From Hydractinia symbiolongicarpus (taxonomy: Eukaryota; Cnidaria; Hydrozoa; Anthoathecata; Hydractiniidae): a stretch of DNA of 64,000 bases. Below, in pieces: positions 23,701 through 36,523 of this stretch. Below the pieces are notes generated by a model that was not told where the DNA came from, did not search any database, and saw nothing but the letters and a program-made list of their open reading frames with translations. Position numbers and translations under genes: made by a program. The stretch lies in the NCBI RefSeq assembly GCF_029227915.1, contig NC_079878.1:34685501-34749500 (forward strand). The letters run 5' to 3'. Position 1 is the first letter of the stretch, and each line of letters opens with the position of its first letter.

Positions 23701-24500
23701 TAGTAATATCAGATAAATGTCGCTAAATACATGTTGGTACGAATATGTGACCCAACCGTTGAAACTCAAACGGACTGACATCGTTAGAAAGTCAGTGAAG
23801 TGTAGTATTTGAAACAGTCTCTATTTCTTCAGCGCGCGCTAACGGCTAGGATTTGTCCCACAGTAAAAAATGACTTAATTTTCTTAATTTATAAATGAAG
23901 AACTATCACAGCGCCCAGTGTGATCGCTGAATTCCGGCAATCATGTCAAATTAAGAAGAATGTTATTTCTTGGAGTGAACTTGTCTCACTTATCACATTT
24001 ATCAGGTCACAGTCGAAAGTTAGTTCAGTTAAGTCCCACAGTCAATCGCTTCATTGTTAAAAGCGATGAAACCTAGTAATAACAGAAAAACATCGCTAAA
24101 TACATATTGGTACGAATATGTGACCCAACCGTTGTAACTCAAACGGACTTACACCGTTAGAAAATCAATGAAATGTAGTTTTTGAAACTGTCAATATTTC
24201 TTCAGCGCGCGATAACGGCTAGGATAGGTCCCACAGTAAAAAATGACTTATTAATCTAAACTTTTAAATGAAGCGCTACCACAGCGCCCAGTGTAATCGC
24301 TGAGTTCCGGCAATCATGTCGAATTAAGAAGAATGTTATTTCTTGGAGTCCAATTGTCTCATTTCTCACCTTTATCGGGTCACAGTCCAAAGTTAGTTCA
24401 ATTAAGTCCCACAGTCAATCGTTTCACTGTTAAAAGCGATGCAACCTAGTAATATGAGAAAAATATCGCTAAATACATGTTGTTACGAATATGTGACCCA
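20789..24500 (+). repeat. 12-monomer HOR, copy 2, lacking one A/B dimer (10 monomers, 3712 bp)
   Basis: Unit starts are 20789, 21162, 21537, 21909, 22264, 22636, 23009, 23382, 23755 and 24128. It follows copy 1 at an offset of 4459 bp, reduced to 4458 by one missing A near 21650 (cagtaaaaatgac). Offset then falls to 3712 because one 746-bp A/B dimer is absent. Rare private differences include gtaccaataag against gtacgaataag and atttgcaacag against atttgaaacag. A third copy begins at 24501 with the gttgtagctc unit but soon diverges. Confidence 0.9.
21909..22263 (+). repeat. 355-bp deletion monomer in HOR copy 2
   Basis: It carries the same 18-bp deletion and the same D-to-A junction as the unit at 17451, near 21959-21963. 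The identical lesion shows that the deletion predates duplication of the 12-monomer HOR. Confidence 0.85.
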
Positions 24501-27482
24501 ACCGTTGTAGCTCAAACGGACTGACACCGTTAGAAAGTCAATGAAATGCAGTTTTTGAAACTGTCGCTATTTCTTCAGCGCCCGATATCGGATAGGATTG
24601 GTCCCACAGTAAAAAATGACTTATTAATCTAAATTTTTAAATGAAGCGCTACCACAGCGCCCAGTGTAATCGCTGAGTTCCGGCAATCACGTAAAATTAA
24701 GAAGAATGTTAATTCTTGGAGTCCAATTGTCTCCTGTACCACATTTATTAGGTCACAGTCCAAAGTTTGTTCAATTAAGTCCCACAGTCAATCGTTTCAT
24801 AGTTAAAAGCGATGCAACCTAGTAATATCAGAAAAATATCGCTTAATACATGTTGGTACGAATAAGTGACACAAATGGTTTAATTGAAACGGACTGACAC
24901 CGTTAGAAAGTCAATGAAATGTAGTTTTTGAAACTGTTGCTTTTTTTCAGCGCGCAATAACGGCTAGGATTGGTCCCACAGTAAAAAATGACTTATTAAT
25001 CTCACTTTTTCAATGAAGCGCTACCACAGCGCCCAGTGTAATCGCTGAGTTCCGGCAATCATGTCAAATTAAGAAGAATGTTATTTCTTGGAGTCCAATT
25101 TTCTCGTTTATCACATTTATCAGGTCACAGTCCTAAGTTAGTTCAATTAAGTCCCACAGTCAATCGTTTCACTGTTAAAAGCGATGCAACCTAGTAATAT
25201 CAGATGAATGTCGCTAAATACATGTTGGTACGAATATGTGACCCAACCGTTGAAACTCAAATGGACTGACACCGTAACAAAGTCAATGAAATGTAGTATT
25301 TGAAACAGTCTCTATTTCTTCAGCGCGCGCTAACTGCTAGGATTTGTCTCACAGTAAAAAATGACTTATTTTTCTAAATTTATAAATGAAGAACTATCAC
25401 AGCGCCCAGTGTGATCGCTGAGTTCCGGCAATCATGTCAAATTAAGAAGAATGTTATTTCTTGGAGTCAACTTGTCTCAGTTATCACATTTATCAGGTCA
25501 CAGTCGAAAGTTAGTTCAGTTAAGTCCCACAGTCAATCGCTTCATTGTTAAAAGCCATGCAACCTAGTAATAACAGAAAAACATCGCTAAATACATCTTG
25601 GTACGAATATGTGACCCAACCGTTGAAACTCAAACGGACTGACACGGTTAGAAAGTCAATGAAATGCAGTTTTGAAACTGTCGCTATTTCTTCAGCGCCC
25701 GATATCGGATAGGATTGGTCCCACAGTAAAAAATGACTTATTATTCTCACTTTTTTAATGAAGCGCTACCACAGCGCCCAGTGTAATCGCTGAGTTCTGG
25801 CAATCATGTCAAATTAAGAAGAATGTTATTTCTTGGAGTCCAATTTTCTCGTTTATCACATTTATCAGGTCACAGTCCAAAGTTAGTTCAATTAAGTCCC
25901 ACTGTCAATCGTTTCACTGTTAAAAGCGATGCAACCTAGTAATATCAGATAAATGTCGCTAAATACATGTTGGTACGAATATGTGACCCAACCGTTGAAA
26001 CTCTAACAGACTGACACCGTTAGAAAGTCAGTGAAGTGTAGTATTTGAAACAGTCTCTATTTCTTCAGCGCGCGCTAACGGCTAGGATTTGTCTCACAGT
26101 AAAAAATGACTTATTTTTCTAAATTTATAAATGAAGAACTATCACAGCGCCCAGTGTGATCGCTGAGTTCCGGCTATCATGTCAAATTAAGAAGAATGTT
26201 ATTTCTTGGAGTCAACTTGTCTCAGTTATCACATTTATCAGGTCACAGTCGAAAGTTAGTTCAGTTAAGTCCCACAGTCAATCGCTTCATTGTTAAAAGC
26301 GATGCAACCTAGTAATAACAAAAAAACATCGCTAAATACATATTGGTACGAATATGTGACCCAACCGTTGAAACTCAAATGGATTGACACCGTAACAAAG
26401 TCAATGAAATGTAGTTTTTAAAACTATCGCTATTTCTTCAGCTCGCGATAACGGAGAGGATTCGTCCCACATTAAAGAATGACTTATTAATCTAAATTTT
26501 TATATGAAGCGCTACCACAGCGCCCAGTGTAATCGCTGAGTTTCGGCAATCATGTCAAATTAAGAAGAATGTTATTTCTTGGAGTCCAATTGTCTCCTTT
26601 ACCACATTTATCAGGTCACAGTCGAAAGTTAGTTCAGTTAAGTCCCACAGTCAATCGCTTCATTGTTAAAAGCGATACAACCTAGTAATATCAAAAAATA
26701 TCGCTAAATACATGTTGGTACGGGTATGTGACCCAACCGTTGTAACTCAAACGGACTGACACCGTTAGAAAGTCAATGAAATGCAGTTTTTGAAACTGTC
26801 GCTATTTCTTCAGCCCGCGATAAGGGCTAGGATTGGTCCCACAGTAAAAAAATGACTTATTAATCTAAGTTTTTAAATGAAGCGCTACCACAGCGCCCAG
26901 TGTAATTGCTGAGTTCCGGCAATCATGTCAAATTAAGAAGAATGTTATTTCTTGGAGTCAACTTGTCTCACTTATCACATTTATCAGGTCACAGTCGAAA
27001 GTTAGTTCAATTAAGTCCCACAGTCAATCGCTTCATTGTTAAAAGCGATGAAACCTAGTAATAACAGAAAAACATCGCTAAATACATATTGGTACGAATA
27101 TGTGACCCAACCGTTGTAACTCAAACGGACTTACACCGTTAGAAAATCAATGAAATGTAGTTTGTGAAACTGTCACTATTTCTTCAGCGCGCGATAACGG
27201 CTAGGATAGGTCCCACAGTAAAAAATGACTTATGAATCTAAACTTTTAAATGAAGCGCTACCACAGCGCCCAGTGTAATCGCTGAGTTTCGGCAATCATG
27301 TCAAATTAAGAAGAATGTTACTTCTTGGAGTCAACTTGTCTCATTTCTCACCTTTATCAGGTCACAGTCCAAAGTTAGTTCAATTAAGTCCCACAGTCAA
27401 TCGTTTCACTGTTAAAAGCGATGCAACCTAGTAACATCACATAAATATCGCTAAATACATGTTGGTACGAATATGTGACCCA
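24501..27482 (+). repeat. Mixed eight-monomer block after the 12-mer HOR
   Basis: Unit starts are 24501, 24874, 25246, 25619, 25991, 26364, 26736 and 27110. The opening unit is the gttgtagctc type of the 12-mer; 24874 is a full-length D unit (acaaatggtttaattg), which may represent the state before the 355-bp deletion; 26364 and 26736 are again an E-F pair. Family A bodies follow mixed entries at 25246 and 25991. No gene is present; a reverse-strand open frame of 76 codons at 25520-25750 is a chance frame across two monomers. Confidence 0.8.
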
Positions 27483-30468
27483 ACCGTTGAAACTCAAACG
27501 GACTGACACGGTTAGAAAGTCAATGAAATGCAGTTTTTGAAACTGTCGCTATTTCTTCAGCGCCCGATATCGGATAGGATTGGTCCCACAGTAAAAAACG
27601 ACTTATTAATCTAAATTTTTAAATGAAGCGCTACCACAGCGCCCAGTGTAATCGCTGAGTTCCGGCAATCATGTCAAATTAAGAAGAATGTTATTTGTTG
27701 GAGTCCAATTTTTTCATTTATCACATTTGTCAGGTCACAGTCCAAAGTTAGTTCTTTTAAGTCCCACAGTCAATCGCTTCATTGTTAAAAGCGATGCAAC
27801 CTAGTAATATCAAAAAATATCACTAAATACATGTTGGTACGAATATGTGACCCAACCGTTGTAGCTCAAACGGACTGACACCGTTAGAAAGTCAATGAAA
27901 TGTAGTTTTTGAAACTGTCGCTATTTCTTCAGCGCGCAAAAACGGCTAGGATTGGTCCCACAGTAAAAAAATGACTTATTAATCTAAATTTTTAAATGAA
28001 GGACTACCACAGCGCCCAGTGTAATCGCTGAGTTCCGGCAATCACGTCAAATTAAGAAGAATGTTATTTCTTGGAGTCCAATTGTCTCCTGTACCACATT
28101 TATTAGGTCACAGTCCAAAGTTTGTTCAATTAAGTCCCACAGTCAATCGTTTCATAGTTAAAGGCGATGCAACCTAGTAATATCAGAAAAATATCGCTAA
28201 GTACATGTTGGTACGAATATGTGACCCAACCGTTGTAACTCAAACGCACTGACACCGTTAGAAAGTCAATGAAATGTAGTTTTTGAAACTGTCGCTATTT
28301 CTTCAGCGCGCGGTGACGACTAGGATAGGTCCCACAGTAAAAAATGACTTATTAATCTAAACTTTTAAATGAAGCGCTACCACAGCGCCCAGTGTAATCG
28401 CTGAGTTCCGGCAATCATGTCGAATTAAGAAGAATGTTATTTCTTGGAGTCCAATTGTCTCATTTCTCACCTTTATCAGGTCACAGTCCAAAGTTAGTTC
28501 AATTAAGTCCCACAGTCAATCGTTTCACTGTTAAAAGCGATGCAACCTAGTAACATCAGATAAATATCGCTAAATACATGTTGGTACGAATATGGGACCC
28601 AACCGTTGAAAATCAAACGGAGTGAAAAGGTTAGAAAGTCAATGAAATATACTTTTTGAAACTGTCGCTATTTCTGCAGCGCACGATAACGGCTAGGATA
28701 GGTCCCACATTAAAAAAATGACTTTTTTTATCTTAATTCTTAAATGAAGCGCTACCACAGCGCCCAGTGTAATCGCTGAGTTCCGGCAATCATGTCAAAT
28801 TAAGAAGAATGTTATTTCTTGGAGTCCAATTTTCTCGTTTATCACATTTATCAGGTCACAGTCCAAAGTTCGTTCAATTAAGTCCCACAGTCAATCGTTT
28901 CACTGTTAAAAGCGATGCAACCTAGTAATATGAGAAAAATATCGCTAAATACATGTTGGTACGAATATGTGACCCAACCGTTGAAACTCAAACGGACTGA
29001 CACGGTTAGAAAGTCAATGAAATGCAGTTTTTGAAACTGTCGCTATTTCTTCAGCGCCCGATATCGGATAGGATTGGTCCCACAGTAAAAAATGACTTAT
29101 TAATCTAAATTTTTAAATGAAGCGCTACCACAGCGCCCAGTGTAATCGCTGAGTTCCGGCAATCATGTCAAATTAAGAAGAATGTTATTTGTTGGAGTCC
29201 AATTTTTTCATTTATTACATTTATCAGGTCACAGTCCAAAGTTAGTTCTTTTAAGTCCCACAGTCAATCGCTTCATTGTTAAAAGCGATGCAACCTAGTA
29301 ATATCAAAAAATATCACTAAATACATGTTGGTACGAATATGTGACCCAACCGTTGTAGCTCAAACGGACTGACACCGTTAGAAAGTCAATGAAATGTAGT
29401 TTTTGAAACTGTCGCTATTTCTTCAGCGCGCAATAACGGCTAGGATTGGTCCCACAGTAAAAAAATGACTTATTAATCTAAATTTTTAAATGAAGCACTA
29501 CCACAGCGCCCAGTGTAATCGCTGAGTTCCGGCAATCACGTCAAATTAAGAAGAATGTTATTTCTTGGAGTCCAATTGTCTCCTGTACCACATTTATTAG
29601 GTCACAGTCCAAAGTTTGTTCAATTAAGTCCCACAGTCAATCGTTTCATAGTTAAAGGCGATGCAACCTAGTAATATCAGAAAAATATCGCTTAATACAT
29701 GTTGGTACGAATATGTGACACAACTGTTTTAACTGAAACAGACTGACACCGTTAGAAAAACATTGAAATGTAGTTTTTGAAACTGTTGCTTTTTTTTCAG
29801 CGCGCAATAACGGCTAGGATTGGTCCCACAGTAAAAAATGACTTATTAATTACACTTTTTCAATGAAGCGCTACCACAGCGCCCAGTGTAATCGCTGAGT
29901 TCCGGCAATCATGTCAAATTAAGAAGAATGTTATTTCTTGGAGTCCAATTTTCTCGTTTATCACATTTATCAGGTCACAGTCCAAAGTTAGTTCAATTAA
30001 GTCCCACAGTCAATCGTTTCACTGTTAAAAGCGATGCAACCTAGTAATATCAGATAAATGTCGCTAAATACATGTTGGTACGAATATGTGACCCAACCGT
30101 TGAAACTCAAACGGACTGACACCGTTAGAAAGTCAGTGAAGTGTAGTATTTGAAACAGTCTCTATTTCTTCAGCGCGCGCTAACGGCTAGGATTTGTCTC
30201 ACAGTAAAAAATGACTTATTTTTCTAAATTTATAAATGAAGAACTATCACAGCGCCCAGTGTGATCGCTGAGTTCCGGCAATCATGTCAAATTAAGAAGA
30301 ATGTTATTTCTTGGAGTCAACTTGTCTCAGTTATCACATTTATCAGGTCACAGTCGAAAGTTAGTTCAGTTAAGTCCCACAGTCAATCGCTTCATTGTTA
30401 AAAGCGATGCAACCTAGTAATAACAGAAAAACATCGCTAAATACATATTGGTACGAATATGTGACCCA
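27483..30468 (+). repeat. Eight-monomer block with a 1494-bp tetramer periodicity
   Basis: Unit starts are 27483, 27855, 28229, 28602, 28977, 29349, 29723 and 30096. The units at 27483 and 27855 recur at 28977 and 29349, offset 1494 bp, with matching details such as gttcttttaag, tcaaaaaatatcac and gttgtagctc. The match ends near 28196 and 29690, after which copy 1 continues with gttgtaac and C units and copy 2 with D and A units. The 28977-30468 half aligns with 7505-8996 at a constant 21472 bp. Confidence 0.8.
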
Positions 30469-31588
30469 ACCGTTGAAACTCAAACGGACTGACACCGTAA
30501 CAAAGTCAATGAAATGTAGTTTTTAAAACTATCGCTATTTCTTCAGCTCGCGATAACGGAGAGGATTCGTCCCACATTAAAGAATGACTTATTAATCTAA
30601 ATTTTTATATGAAGCGCTACCACAGCGCCCAGTGTAATCGCTGAGTTCCGGCAATCATGTCAAATTAAGAAGAATGTTATTTCTTGGAGTCCAATTTTCT
30701 CGTTTATCACATTTATCAGGTCACAGTCCAAAGTTAGTTCAATTAAGTCCCACAGTCAATCGTTTCACTGTTAAAAGCTATGCAACCTAGTAATAACAGA
30801 AAAAACATCGCTAAATACATATTGGTACGAATATGTGACTCAACCGTTGTAACTCAAACGGACTTACACCGTTAGAAAATCAATGAAATGTAGTTTTTGA
30901 AACTGTCACTATTTCTTCAGCGCGCGATAACGGCTAGGATAGGTCCCACAGTAAAGAATGACTTATTAATCTAAACTTTTAAATGAAGCGCTACCACAGC
31001 GCCCAGTGTAATCGCTGAGTTCCGGCAATCATGTCAAATTAAGAAGAATGTTATTTCTTGGAGTCCAACTGTCTCTTTTATCACCTTTATCAGGTCACAG
31101 TCCAAAGTTAGTTCAGTTAAGTCCCACAGTCAATCGTTTCACTGTTAAAAGCGATGCAACCTAGTGATATCAGATAAATATCGCTAAATACATGTTGGTA
31201 CGAATATGTGACCCAACTGTTGAAACTCAAACGGACTGACACCGTTAGAAAGTCAGTGAAGTGTAGTATTTGAAACAGTCTCTATTTCTTCAGCGCGCGC
31301 TAACGGCTAGGATTTGTCCCACAGTAAAAAATGACTTAATTTTCTAAATTTATAAATGAAGAACTATCACAGCGCCCAGTGTGATCGCTGAGTTCCGGCA
31401 ATCATGTCAAATTAAGAAGAATGTTACTTCTTGGAGTCAACTTGTCTCATTTCTCACCTTTATCAGGTCACAGTCCAAAGTTAGTTCACTTAAGTCCCAC
31501 AGTCAAAAGTTTCACTGTTAAAAGCGATGCAACCTAGTAATATCAGATAATTATCGCTAAATGCATGTTGGTACGAATATGTGACCCA
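30469..31588 (+). repeat. Three monomers: E-like, B, A
   Basis: Unit starts are 30469, 30843 and 31216. The E unit at 30469 is not followed by F, unlike the other E units; instead its tail reads ttctcgtttatcac and leads through agaaaaaacatcgc to a B unit (cagtaaagaatg). Family A follows. This may mark an exchange inside the E unit after the hairpin. Confidence 0.7.
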
Positions 31589-33922
31589 ACCGTTGAAACT
31601 CAAACGGAGTGAAAAGGGTGGAAAGTCAATGAAATATACTTTTTGAAACTGTCGCTATTTCTGCAGCGCGCGATAACGGCTAGGATAGGTCCCACATTAA
31701 AAAAATGACTTTTTTTATCTTAATTCTTAAATGAAGCGCTACCACAGCGCCCAGTGTAATCGCTGAGTTCCGGCAATCATGTCAAATTAAGAAGAATGCT
31801 ATTTCTTGGAGTCTAATTGTCTCCTTTATCACATTTATCAGGTCACAGTCCAAAGTTAGTTCACTTAAGTCCCACAGTCAAAAGTTTCACTGTTAAAAGC
31901 GATGCAACCTAGTAATATCAGATAAATATCGCTAAATGCATGTTGGTACGAATATGTGACCCAACCGTTGAAACTCAAACGGAGTGAAAAGGGTGGAAAG
32001 TCAATGAAATATACTTTTTGAAACTGTCGCTATTTCTGCAGCGCGCGATAAAGGCTAGGATAGGTCCCACAATAAAAAAATGACTTTTTTTATCTTAATT
32101 CTTAAATGAAGCGCTACCCCAGCGCCCAGTGTAATCGCTGAGTTCCGGCAATCATGTCAAATTAAGAAGAATGCTATTTCTTGGAGTCTAATTGTCTCCT
32201 TTATCACATTTATCAGGTCACAGTCCAAAGTTTGTTCAATTAAGTCCCACAGTCAATCGTTTCACTGTTAAAAGCGATGCAACCTAGTAATATGAGAAAA
32301 ATATCGCAAAATAAATGTTGGTACGAATATGTGACCCAACCGTTGAAACTCAAACGGACTGACACGGTTAGAAAGTCAATGAAATGCAGTTTTTGAAACT
32401 GTCGCTATTTCTTCAGCGCCCGATAACGGATAGGATTGGTCCCACAGTAAAAAATGACTTATTAATCTAAATTTTTAAATGAAGGGCTACCACAGCGCCC
32501 AGTGTAATCGTTGAGTTCCGGCAATCATGTCAAATTAAGAAGAATGTTATTTCTTGGAGTCCAATTGTCTCAGTTATCACATTTATCAGGTCACAGTCCA
32601 AAGTTAGTTCAATTAAGTCCCACAGTCAATCGTTTCACTGTTAAAAGCGATGCAACCTAGTAATAACAGAAAAACATCGCTAAATACATATTGGTACGAA
32701 TATGTGACCCAACCGTTGTAACTCAAACGGACTTACACCGTTAGAAAATCAATGAAATGTCGTTTTTGAAACTGTAACTATTTCTTCAGCGCGCGATAAC
32801 GGCTAGGATAGGTCCCACAGTAAAGAATAACTTATTAATCTAAACTTTTAAATGAAGCGCTACCACAGCGCCCAGTGTAATCGCTGAGTTCCGGCAATCA
32901 TGTCAAATTAAGAAGAATGTTATTTCTTAGAGTCCAATTGTCTCATTTATCACCTTTATCAGGTCACAGTCCAAAGTTAGTTTAGTTAAGTCCCACAGTC
33001 AATCGTTTCACTGTTAAAAGCGATGCAACCTAGTGATATCAGATAAATATCGCTAAATACATGTTGGTACGAATATGTGACCCAACTTTTGAAACTCAAA
33101 CGGACTGACACCGTTAGAAAGTCAGTGAAGTGTAGTATTTGAAACAGTCTCTATTTCTTCAGCGCGCGCTAACGGCTAGGATTTGTCCCACAGTAAAAAA
33201 TGACTTATTTTTCTAAATTTATAAATGAAGAACTATCACAGCGCCCAGTGTGATCGCTGAGTTCCGGCACTCATGTCAAATTAAGAAGAATGTTACTTCT
33301 TGGAGTCAACTTGTCTCACTTATAACATTTATCAGGTCACAATCCAAAATCGGTTCAATTAAGTCCCACAGTCAATCGTTTCACTGTTAAAAGCGATGCA
33401 ACCTAGTAATATCATAAAAATATTGCTAAATACATGTTGGTACGAATATGTGACCCAACCGTTGTAACTCAAACGGACTGACACCGTTGGAAAGTGAATG
33501 AAATTTAGTTTTTGAAACTGTTGCTATTTCTTCAGCTCGTGTTAACGGATAAGATTGGTCCCACAGTAAAGAATGATTTATTTATCTAAATATTTCAATG
33601 AAGCGCTACCAAAGCGCCCAGTGTAATCGCTGAGTTCCGGCAATCACGTCAAATTAAGAAGAATGTTATTTCTTGGAGTCCAATTGTCTCATTTATCACA
33701 TTTATCATGTCACAGTCCAAAGTTAGTTCAATTAAATCCCACAGCCAATCGTTTCATTGTTAAAAGCGATGCAACCTAGTAATATCAGATAAATGTCGCT
33801 AAATACATGTTGGTACGAATATATGACCCAACCGTTGAAACTGAAACGGACTGACACCGTTAGAAAGTCAGTGAAGTGTAGTATTTGTAACAGTCTCTAT
33901 TTCTTCAGCGCGCGCTAACGGC
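31589..33922 (+). repeat. HOR block, copy 1 of a 2242-bp duplication, preceded by a C-C pair
   Basis: Unit starts are 31589, 31964, 32339, 32712, 33085, 33458 and 33831. The first two are 375-bp family C units carrying aaaagggtggaaag, nearly identical to each other. Then come a gacacggttag unit, a B unit (aaatgtcgttttt), an A unit entered through cccaacttttg, an H unit (ccaaaatcgg, ttcagctcgtg) and the start of an A-like unit (atatgaccc). The stretch from about 31681 to 33922 is repeated from 33923 on, offset 2242 bp. Confidence 0.85.
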
Positions 33923-36523
33923 TAGGATAGGTCCCACATTAAAAAAATGACTTTTTTTATCTTAATTCTTAAATGAAGCGCTACCACAGCGCCCAGTGTA
34001 ATCGCTGAGTTCCGGCAATCATGTCAAATTAAGAAGAATGCTATTTCTTAGAGTCCAATTGTCTCATTTATCACCTTTATCAGGTCACAGTCCAAAGTTA
34101 GTTCACTTAAGTCCCACAGTCAAAAGTTTCACTGTTAAAAGCGATGCAACCTAGTAATATCAGATAAATATCGCTAAATGCATGTTGGTACGAATATGTG
34201 ACCCAACCGTTGAAACTCAAACGGAGTGAAAAGGGTGGAAAGTCAATGAAATATACTTTTTGAAACTGTCGCTATTTCTGCAGCGCGCGATAAAGGCTAG
34301 GATAGGTCCCACAATAAAAAAATGACTTTTTTTATCTTAATTCTTAAATGAAGCGCTACCCCAGCGCCCAGTGTAATCGCTGAGTTCCGGCAATCATGTC
34401 AAATTAAGAAGAATGCTATTTCTTGGAGTCTAATTGTCTCCTTTATCACATTTATCAGGTCACAGTCCAAAGTTTGTTCAATTAAGTCCCACAGTCAATC
34501 GTTTCACTGTTAAAAGCGATGCAACCTAGTAATATGAGAAAAATATCGCAAAATAAATGCTGGTACGAATATGTGACCCAACCGTTGAAACTCAAACGGA
34601 CTGACACGGTTAGAAAGTCAATGAAATGCAGTTTTTGAAACTGTCGCTATTTCTTCAGCGCCCGATAACGGATAGGATTGGTCCCACAGTAAAAAATGAC
34701 TTATTAATCTAAATTTTTAAATGAAGGGCTACCACAGCGCCCAGTGTAATCGTTGAGTTCCGGCAATCATGTCAAATTAAGAAGAATGTTATTTCTTGGA
34801 GTCCAATTGTCTCAGTTATCACATTTATCAGGTCACAGTCCAAAGTTAGTTCAATTAAGTCCCACAGTCAATCGTTTCACTGTTAAAAGCGATGCAACCT
34901 AGTAATAACAGAAAAACATCGCTAAATACATATTGGTACGAATATGTGACCCAACCGTTGTAACTCAAACGGACTTACACCGTTAGAAAATCAATGAAAT
35001 GTCGTTTTTGAAACTGTAACTATTTCTTCAGCGCGCGATAACGGCTAGGATAGGTCCCACAGTAAAGAATAACTTATTAATCTAAACTTTTAAATGAAGC
35101 GCTACCACAGCGCCCAGTGTAATCGCTGAGTTCCGGCAATCATGTCAAATTAAGAAGAATGTTATTTCTTAGAGTCCAATTGTCTCATTTATCACCTTTA
35201 TCAGGTCACAGTCCAAAGTTAGTTTAGTTAAGTCCCACAGTCAATCGTTTCACTGTTAAAAGCGATGCAACCTAGTGATATCAGATAAATATCGCTAAAT
35301 ACATGTTGGTACGAATATGTGACCCAACTTTTGAAACTCAAACGGACTGACACCGTTAGAAAGTCAGTGAAGTGTAGTATTTGAAACAGTCTCTATTTCT
35401 TCAGCGCGCGCTAACGGCTAGGATTTGTCCCACAGTAAAAAATGACTTATTTTTCTAAATTTATAAATGAAGAACTATCACAGCGCCCAGTGTGATCGCT
35501 GAGTTCCGGCACTCATGTCAAATTAAGAAGAATGTTATTTCCTGGAGTCAACTTGTCTCAGTTATCACATTTATCAGGTCACAGTCGAAAATTAGTTCAG
35601 TTAAGTCCCACAGTCAATCGCTTCATTGTTAAAAGCGATGCCACCTAGTAATATGAGAAAAATATCGCTAAATACATGTTGGTACGAATATGTGACCCAA
35701 CCGTTGAAACTTAAACGGTCTGACACCGTTAGAAAGTCAGTGAAATGTGGTATTTGAAACTGTCTCTATTTCTTCTGCGCGCGCTAACGGCTAGGATTGG
35801 TCCAACATTAAAAAAATGACTTTTTTATCTTAATTCTTAAATGACCAGTGTAATCGCTGAGTTTCGGCAATCATGTCAAATTAAGAAGAATGTTACTTCT
35901 TGGAGTCAACTTGTCTCACTTATAACATTTATCAGGTCACAATCCAAAATCGGTTCAATTAAGTCCCACAGTCAATCGTTTCACTGTTAAAAGCGATGCA
36001 ACCTAGTAATATCATAAAAATATTGCTAAATACATGTTGGTACGAATATGTGACCCAACCGTTGTAACTCAAACGGACTGACACCGTTGGAAAGTGAATG
36101 AAATTTAGTTTTTGAAACTGTTGCTATTTCTTCAGCTCGTGTTAACGGATAAGATTGGTCCCACAGTAAAGAATGATTTATTTATCTAAATATTTCAATG
36201 AAGCGCTACCAAAGCGCCCAGTGTAATCGCTGAGTTCCGGCAATCACGTCAAATTAAGAAGAATGTTATTTCTTGGAGTCCAATTGTCTCATTTATCACA
36301 TTTATCATGTCACAGTCCAAAGTTAGTTCAATTAAATCCCACAGCCAATCGTTTCATTGTTAAAAGCGATGCAACCTAGTAATATCAGATAAATGTCGCT
36401 AAATACATGTTGGTACGAATATATGACCCAACCGTTGAAACTGAAACGGACTGACACCGTTAGAAAGTCAGTGAAGTGTAGTATTTGTAACAGTCTCTAT
36501 TTCTTCAGCGCGCGCTAACGGCT
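33923..36523 (+). repeat. HOR block, copy 2 of the 2242-bp duplication, with one extra monomer
   Basis: At about 33923 the A-like unit changes to a C body (ggataggtcccacatt, ttttttatctt), which begins copy 2. Unit starts are 34206, 34581, 34954, 35327, 35700, 36058 and 36431. The offset from copy 1 is 2242 bp up to about 35530, then 2600 bp from about 35890, because a 358-bp G unit (35700) has been added. The correspondence ends near 36523, where the A-like unit at 36431 keeps an A body instead of switching to C. Confidence 0.85.
35700..36057 (+). repeat. 358-bp monomer lacking exactly the hairpin
   Basis: This family G unit (gttgaaacttaaacgg) reads taaatga directly joined to ccagtgtaatcg at 35844/35845. 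The missing 16 bases correspond to agcgctaccacagcgc, the full GCGCT/AGCGC hairpin with its loop plus one base. The related G units at 40909 and 42774 keep the hairpin. Precise loss of a hairpin is what slippage across a folded strand would give. Confidence 0.85.

Noticed and set aside
25520-25750. Reverse-strand open frame of 76 codons
   Set aside because: It lies across two satellite monomers, has no recognisable domain, and homologous monomers break the frame. It is a chance frame.
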